From Spisula solida (taxonomy: Eukaryota > Mollusca > Bivalvia > Venerida > Mactridae), in the NCBI GenBank assembly GCA_947247005.1, contig OX365955.1, forward strand, positions 42,325,822 to 42,389,821: a DNA stretch of 64,000 nucleotides. Reading direction: 5' to 3'. The notes beneath the pieces were generated by a model. That model did no database searches. It saw only the letters and a list, made by a program, of their open reading frames with translations, and was not told where the DNA came from. This document shows, piece by piece, positions 42,301-51,300 of this stretch. The position numbers and the translations under genes are program-made. Positions within the stretch are counted from its first letter, which is position 1. Every line of letters begins with the position of its first letter.

Positions 42301-45300
42301 ATTACAACAACCCCCACTTGGCTATTACAACAACCCCCACTTGGCTATTACAACAACCCCCACTTGGCTATTACAACAACCCCCACTTGGCTATTACAAC
42401 AACCCCCACTTGGCTATTACAACAACCCCCACTTGGCTATTGCAACAACCCCCACTTGGCTATTACAACTACACCCATTTGGCTATTGCAACAACCCCCA
42501 CTTGGCTATTACAACTACACCCATTTGGCTATTGCAACAACCCCCACTTGGCTATTACAACAACCCCCACCTGGCTATTGCAACAACCCCCACTTGGCTA
42601 TTACAACAACCCCCACTTGGCTATTATAACAACCCCCACTTGGCTATTGCAACAACCCCCACTTGGCTATTGCAACAACCCCCACTTGGCTATTACAACA
42701 ACCCCCACTTGACTATTACAACAACCCCCACCTGGCTATTGCAACAACCCCCACTTGGCTATTGCAACAACCCCCACTTGGCTATTGCAACAACCCCCAC
42801 TTGGCTATTACAACAACCCCCACTTGGCTATTGCAACAACCCCCACCTGGCTATTGCAACAACCCCCACTTGGCTATTGCAACAACCCCCACTTGGCTAT
42901 TGCAACAACCCCCACTTGGCTATTGCAACAACCCCCACTTGGCTATTGCAACAACCCCCACTTGGCTATTGCAACAACCCCCACTTGGCTATTGCAACAA
43001 CCCCCAAAACAGGTTTAGAAAATAACCACTATTATCAATGTGACTAAAGTTATGTGGGGATAATCATTCAAAGTTCCTCATTATATGTATAATATACCGT
43101 ATCCCAGGAGGGCTGTTTTTACATCTGTCCGAACAATCCTACAATGTAAAAATATACTTACAGAATTTATAGCCCAGCTTTCTTTCTTCTTACTCAATGG
43201 TTCATATGTAGTCACCGTGACAACGCAGAGTCCACATCCACCCTCCTTACACATGTACTTGGTTCCCATAGAGATACGATTATCTCGCAGAAACTCATTA
43301 AGTGATGTAGCAGCATTGTAGTTGTTGCCGACTGTATAAAATATAAGAAATACACTCATGGATTTTGTAAGCACATCACTTAAGGGGTAATTATAACACG
43401 TGTCTGCTATCAAAATTTGAACTGCATGAATTAATGTAAATAAACTAGTGGTTTTTAAATTCACTTGCTTGTTTATTCAGTGTGGACATACAACATGGTA
43501 TGTGATGTAATTTTTGGCTAAGAAAGCTTTTTCTAAGATTTGACCTAGCCACCTAGTTTTTGACCCCACATGATCCAGTTTCAATCCTACCCTAGATTTC
43601 ATAGAGACAAACATTCTGTCCATGTTTCATGAAGATTGAGCCACAATTGTGTCCTCTAATGTGTTCACAAGCTTTTTCTAAGATTTGACCTTATGAACTA
43701 GTTTTTTACCCAACATGACCCAGTTCCAAACTTGACCTAGATTTCATAGAGACAAAAATTCTGACCATGTTTCATGAAGATTGGACTACAACTGTGTCCT
43801 GTAGTGTGTTCACAAGCTTTTTCTAAGATTTGACCTTATGACCTAGTTTTTGACCCAACATGACCCAGTTTCGAACTTGACCTAGATTTCATAGAGAAAA
43901 AATTCTCACCATGTTTCATGAAGATTGGACCACAATTGCTTCTTCTAATGTGTTCACAAGAAATTGTGAACGGACGACGTATGACGGACGGATGAAGAGC
44001 GATCACTTTGTGACAGGTGAGCGAAAAAGCACCTCATAAGTCATAGCAGGGTCAAAGTTCAACTATACCTGTATATTCCTGTCCATTGATTGTAAACTTG
44101 ACCTCTGACCTGGTAGGCAGGTTGACCTTGAACTTGAAGAAATGTCCACAGCCTTCACATGTAGCAGCATAAACTCCATCTTGTATCTGACCTTGATATG
44201 GCAGGTGCCTGTAGTATACAAGGTCATATAAAAACTATCCAAACAAGGTAAGCTATAGTGCACCCAGGATAATGAGAAAGGCGGGAAATTTGTTATATTC
44301 CACAAAGGTGGATTAATCAGATGTGCACGATTTATCAGTAATGTTTAAGTACAAAACTGACCATATCTGTTCACTTAAGTAATTTGTAAAACCAATTTTA
44401 CAACAGTTGACCAAACAGATATATGTTTGTAAACATCACATTATCCTGGGTGCACTATGTAATGTCTCAGGCCAGTTTCGTCAACTATAGATTGAAACAA
44501 GTATTGAGCCGTGATTGCACTTTTAGTTATAGACTTTTTATACGTCACGGCTCAGAGGCCAGATTCTATCTACAGCTCAAGTTATTTGTCTAACTTTAAA
44601 ATCATCTTCAAGATTTGTATCTTGTAAGCGGGCACTCAACCATTTAATGATGAATTGGTCACAGTCAACGATGACATTTAATTTATCAAAACATTCGACA
44701 TAAAAAGGAGGCTTGTATCACTTGAAATCTGTTCATTTTATTACTATGCTATAATTTTCTCAATATCATGGTAATAGATCTACCATGTTTTTGAACCATG
44801 ACTTATTTATGCAGCAAGGTTGTTTTTTTTGAAAGTCAATGAAGATCCTTTGTAAATGCTGTTCAGCAGTTGTTGTAGCTGTTGTTATAGCTTGAAATTA
44901 GTTTTTCGTTTAGTTAATATGTATTATTTTTATAGTAGTATTGATATTTATAAAAGACAAAATTCCCCTTTTTCTTCAAAATGACATGAAATTCCCCTAC
45001 AGGAAGGGCCCCTATCCTCAGTCCCAAAAATGTAGTGAGAGCCCTGCCCTCAAATGTAGGTATATACATGTGTATAGGTAATATTAACATAAGTTAGGAT
45101 AGGTAATTGCTGAAAGTTACCCAATAGGGCCAATACGTGGCCACAAGGATACAGCGAAGTGCTTTAAGACTTACTTTTCTAGGTTTGATCCTTGATATGG
45201 TATAGACAAGATATCAGGCTGCCGTTAACATGAGCGAGCGAACGTGAGGTAACTGAATAAAGGCGCTCAGTAGCGCTTTGCTTAGGCAACCGACCCCAGC

Positions 45301-48300
45301 TGTTGAATTGTGCTAATAGAAGGTCAAAGGTCATGTTAAAATCTTTGTACCTTACAAGATGGATCTTTTAAGTTTGAGTAATATCATTTATGTTTCACTT
45401 TCAAGAAAATCTGATTAATAAAAAATCAAAGTTGTAGGGCTTATGGTTTCAGGGAAGAAACTTTTTCGTATGTATCACAACACCAGCAGGACTGGGCAAG
45501 TTTTTATTGTAATGGCACAAACTGAAAAATTTCATGATAGCACCCAGAAGACTTCATGTTGGTCAGAGCACCAGAAAAATGTCAAAGCTGTACTGGTAAG
45601 CCTCGAGGTTTCAGAAAAAAATGAAAGGAATACAGTGACCCCAGGGCGAAGCCAATTTGGTTCCGCAGCCTTTATTTAAACAATCGCTGCCTGAGGACCA
45701 AGCTCAAAATGATGTTCAAGGCGAAATATTTTGTTCAGACACAAATTTTCTGTGAATTTACACGTTTTTAAGGATTGAATTGGTTTAAATTGACTGGTGC
45801 AGAATTAATTGATAAAACTAAATACTTTCAGGATTTTGTTATACAACCTTGTAAATCAACAAAATATCACTAATGAATTTGCGTTTATGCTCATTGTGTA
45901 CACTGTCCATTTGTTACTCCTTTCACCCCATACTTTATTCATTACTCCTTTCATTCTTTGTCATATTCATAACTCATTTAATGTTCACTCCTTTTATGTA
46001 TTTGTGACCGGAGGTTGGGCGGAGGCATCGACTGTCGCGCTATTTGTGGGGAAACTCGCTTAGTGTGTCTTAATCGATCACCACCCGTAACCTCGTGTTG
46101 TTGTTGTATTCCAAACCTCCAGCCGTGCAGTGTTCTCAAATGTTTAGCTTAAAGCTAATGTTGTGATGTTTGCTTTAGTACATCAGTAACAGTTGATGTA
46201 CTACGTTGTATTAGCATCTCCAATGTGTATCAAGTAGTTCTCCAATGTTGCAATCTAATTATTGCGTATGATAATATCAGTATCTCCAATACTGATTCTT
46301 TGTCAACAATATTATAACCATGTTATAATGTTACAACGACAAGTCCCATTTAAGTTTTCTTCATTTATTTCTTTACATGTATTCAACAGTTCCAATGATA
46401 ACAACTTCTATTACTTTAAAAAACCCAGATGAATTAAGTATTAGTAACCAGATGAGTATAAGCTAACACCAAATAATTTAAACGTAGATGTTAACTGTTC
46501 AATTCATAATTTAAGACTAATTCAATAATCATTATTTTAAAATTACATTAAATTATTTCAACATACCTGATTGGTCAAGTGTTCTTAACCAATCAAAAGT
46601 CTCTATTTATTATATAAAATATTAACATATTAAGTTTTGATAAAGATCATTAAGTGACAATTCTAAAGACTATAAACAATATATTTGACCATGGGCAGTT
46701 TCTAGGAACAATACTTGGTCTGCCCTTAGATTCTTATCAGTAGACATTATGTTGCCATGTGTAAATTATGGATCATAATTATTTAAAACCACAGATCTTA
46801 TCTAATAAGAGTCTGACTTTTAGCTTAAGGCTATAAAGTGCATTTTAGTAAAGTTAATAATTAAAGTCTTGTTAATTTATTTATTAACATAGAAATTAAT
46901 CTATATGATTTTTATAAAATATAGCATTGAAGTTTGAAAGCTAAATGCCGGTTCTAAACCTTGTTACATGTTTCTCCATTTTAGGAAGGAGCGCAGGAGC
47001 TACTGTGGCTGCTTTTAGGAGCACAGCTTGCTATATATATACTCATGTTTTGTCATCATGTGCGAAATACGTACGTTCGGTCACAGGAACCTGATATTTT
47101 AATATATATGGCCCAAAACACTATCCATGCTCCGTTACTGAGAGAGCCGTAAGAATAGCCACTGCCAATATTAAAATATCAGGTTCCTGTGGTTTGGTGG
47201 AAATATTTAAAATAGTCACGCTTGGAGTAGTCAAACCATTTCGACGTAATCTCTACAGGGATGCCTGTATAAGTGTAGTGGCTGGACCGTCAGAATTTAA
47301 AAGCAGCCACTTCAGGGACTTGCACAGTTGCATACAGCTTATCTGCCTACGTTTGGAGTTATTGTGTGTTGTTCTTCGTTCAGTAAAATCCTCATTGCGT
47401 TTCGTCACTATAAAAAAATAGTATTTAGAGCACTTGTTATCTGGTGGTTTTTGGTCTAGGACTACTGACACTAAACGGTACAGAGTAAGCTAAAAACCAA
47501 GATATTTACCTCCAGTCTGTGTGTAGTAGATGGTGTAGTACTACTGGGTCAACGCATCGTGATACCACCTGCGCTCCGTAAGCCTGTGCTTGACGCCCTG
47601 CATGCAGCCCACCAGGGTGTCAGCGCTATGCAAGCCAGAGCCGCTGACTCTGTGTATTGGCCAGACATCACTGTCGACATCACCCGAGTAAGAGACCAAT
47701 GTCTACACTGCCACCAGATGGCCAAATTCAACCCGATGCAACCCCCATCTGAAATTATGCCCCCAGACTACCCATTCCAGATGATCTGTGCAGACTATTT
47801 CACATATAACAGGACTATGTTGTGATCGTGGACAGATATTCCAACTGGCCCATGGTGTATAGGTCAGAGTCAGGCGCAGAAGGGCTAGTTAAACGTCTTC
47901 GCGAGACATTTGTGACATTCGGGATTCCGGAGCAGCTGACGTCTGATGGCGGTAGGCAATTCAAGGCCGGACAAACCCAACAGTTTCTAAAGACCTGGGG
48001 AGTCAAACACAGACTTACATCATTCTGTTGCTAACCCTCATGCCAATTGTAGGGCAGAACTCGCCGTGAAGACTGTGAAGCGCATGCTGGTAGACAACAC
48101 TACAGCTACAGGGTCTATTGACACGGACAAGTTTCAACGGGCTCTGTTGATATATAGGAACTCAGTGGACCCAGAAACAAAGGCTTCCCCTGCGTTGATT
48201 TTGTTCGGACGTCCCATTCGGGATGCCATCCCAATTCTGATGGGTCGATATCACCCACATGAAACATGGTCTGAGTTACTGTCATATCGCGAGATGGCAC

Positions 48301-51300
48301 TAGCGAAGCGACATGCTAGGGAGCATGAAAAGTTCATTCAGAACCTGACTGGCAATCACCCGCGACGTTGGGAATGTACTGGCACCATCGTTGAGGTTCG
48401 CCAGTATCACCAGTATGTGGTACGGGTAGATGCAACAGGCAGGGTCACTCTGCGCAACCGCCAGCACTTACGCAAATTCACCCCATTCCAGAGGAAGCCC
48501 ATCAGGGACAGTTTTGCTCTGCCTTCACCAGTAGTTCCTACACCTGTGGCTGCTAAATCGGTACCATCACAATCCGCAATCCTGCCCTCCAATCCTGAGC
48601 CTCCTGTACCCATGGCTACCTCGAATCCAACCGGTATGGAGACTGTGTGCCCCTCCCCTGCAGTGTCACTGCAGCCATTGACACCACCACAACGTTTGGA
48701 CATGGAACCTCCTGTACATCCATTCCTGGATATGGATCCACCGGCAGACCTGCCGAGCGACATGATGCTTCCGGATAAGCCTGCCACGCAGCAACCTGTC
48801 CCATCAACTGATGGACGTGCTTTGGTTAAAGTCCCACGCGCACTCAGCCGCCTCAAGTCACACAACACTGCTAGTTCACAGGAACTGTTACCACCACGTT
48901 GAGCTGGTCGTGGTTGCAATCAGAAATGACTTGATTCATGGACTTTTGGCCTCACTTGAACATGTGTTTTTGTTTTCTTCAAGTGTGCTTCATTTCAGAC
49001 TAATGCTAAGACTGTTGTGCTATGTGTGGACACTCGCTTATTGCTTCTAGATGTTATTTGTTTGATTTCTAATAAGTTTTTCACGTACCCTTAAAAACTT
49101 GTCCCTAGGGAGGGAGATAACTAATAATTAATCCTATGATACTTTCAGATAGCAGTCATCCTTTTCCACACACATTTAAATCATGCACCAACTGGGGGGG
49201 GGGGGAGGGTTATTGATAACTTGTTAACATTTTGGATGATTGTTTTTCATGCTAGTGTTTCTATTATTATCATGCTTATTATTTGTTGTCGTGATGGAAA
49301 AGTATTTCATCCTTTGAAGCTCAATAAACACTAGAACTAGAAGGAAGATATTATTATTTATTTAATATTGTCAGTGCTTTCACCTATTCTCAGAATACAC
49401 AGTCATTTCCAAATGACAGAACGCCTAAAATAAAATCTCTTCGCCACTACTTCTATCATTTATTTTCCCGTACAAACATATATTACAAAGACATTTCCAA
49501 AATTTTAGGACTCAAATGTAAGAAATATAGTTTTAAGAGAGTTTTAATCATTTTAAGTGATGATCAAACTTCTCAGTCCTAATTTTGTTCCTAATACTCA
49601 AACATATGTTTCTACAGAGCTAATTAAAAATGACAATGTATGATAAGTGTTAATTTGTCAATGTATTATCATCATGTAATCATATTAAAATATACTTTGT
49701 CTACAGCAGTCGAAATATGTTTTTAGATACGGAAAAGAAATTGTCTTAATACACCCGTTTTACACAATTTATTGAAATATCATCACGACTTTAATGATAA
49801 ATGACCAAAACTGATACAATATAGGAAATAGTTGTGTTAACAAATTCTACAGATGTGTTTTAACTACTATCTACTTTAATTTTTACATCCCGATGATATA
49901 TATGACACAATAACACCAGAGAAGCTGGTAACGTATATTACACGTAATAGTAACGTATATTACAAAGTCATGTCTGTCATGCTATAACAAAATAAATGAA
50001 AGAAAAGCAAGATTTTATTTACTGTAGTCACTACCATAAACCAATTATGAAGAAAGAAACAAAATTATTTTTGAATATATAATTACAGGTGACATTAACA
50101 TAAGAAAAAGAAAAATGAAATAAAATCATTTTACTTGTCATGTATACCGTGTTTCGTACTCGTTTGAACACTTAAATATATTCCTTAGACTATCAAATAT
50201 GCACTGGCATGCGTAGCATTAAAGTGACATTTACAGGTCGAAAATGCAGCTTTTTACATGTACTGGAAATCTATATATTACATGTAGATTATTTCAAACA
50301 TAGTGGTAACGTAGCTTACTCAACTACATTTAGTTGGAATATGAAGTTAAAATCGAACGGTTTGTTTTAAATAGTATGCTGTAAATCAGAAAATGATATA
50401 ATGCGGCACCATGAACAGTTCAATAACTTTAAATTCATAACTTTTAAGTGAAAAATATTGGTACTCAACCATACAAACAATATCAATTTTAGTCACAAAT
50501 AACGATGAAGTCACTACTAACATTATTTCATTATGGCACCCAAAATATTATATGCAGACCTTCTTAATTGTACACTTCTGTATAAATAATTGAAGATGTA
50601 TCCATGGACTCGTCAATTACCTTAAACAGTTATATAACACTAAACGAATATATACTAAACGTATATATTCATATAAACAAGATACGATAATATTCTTTAA
50701 GCAACATTAAGATACATACAGAATATCACTGCAATGTGCTGATCCGTAGTGCTGTATTACCTATATCATATAGTTGCTTGTTTAATACCGTATCTCGCGT
50801 GATGTGGTATAACGCAAGCAACGAGATGTAATACTACCAAACCGATCAAACCAGCTGCAGTAATATTCCTTTAATTATATAACTACAAAAGTGGGAAAAG
50901 CTCTTTTATGCACGCAAATGCGTTAATTTTAAATGCGTATTCATTATCGTCATGAACGTCGGCATATTTTTTACATATAACGCAACGTTCGTTCTCAATA
51001 AGGTATATGTTTTACTTACGTCCTGACGTCATTGACATATGTTCGGAATATAACACATCGTACATACATGATGCGGACTCAGAAAACCTAACATGTAGAC
51101 TCTATGCTACGGAAAATGTTATCTGTCGGGTTGTATTGCACTGTACGATTTTGTCCAAGACATGAATAGGTTTATAATAAATAGTAAACTTCTCTACTTA
51201 TAAATACAGTATTACAAAAATAGAATCCAAACCATTATTTACAGACATTTTTTTCAAATAGCATGTTTACACACAATTGTGCAAGACAATTACGTTTCCA

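Noticed and set aside
40712..43047. Plus-strand open frames of 87-756 residues ([19 protein letters not shown])
   Set aside because: Same reason: a stop-free 23-bp tandem unit, equivalent in all registers, inside an AOX intron.
45443..46063. Short plus-strand frames in AOX intron 1
   Set aside because: No recognisable domains, no splice partners, and composition like the surrounding intron.
48407..48919. Minus-strand frame of 170 residues opposite the Gypsy tail
   Set aside because: A shadow of the plus-strand proline-rich pol tail; no homology or context of its own.
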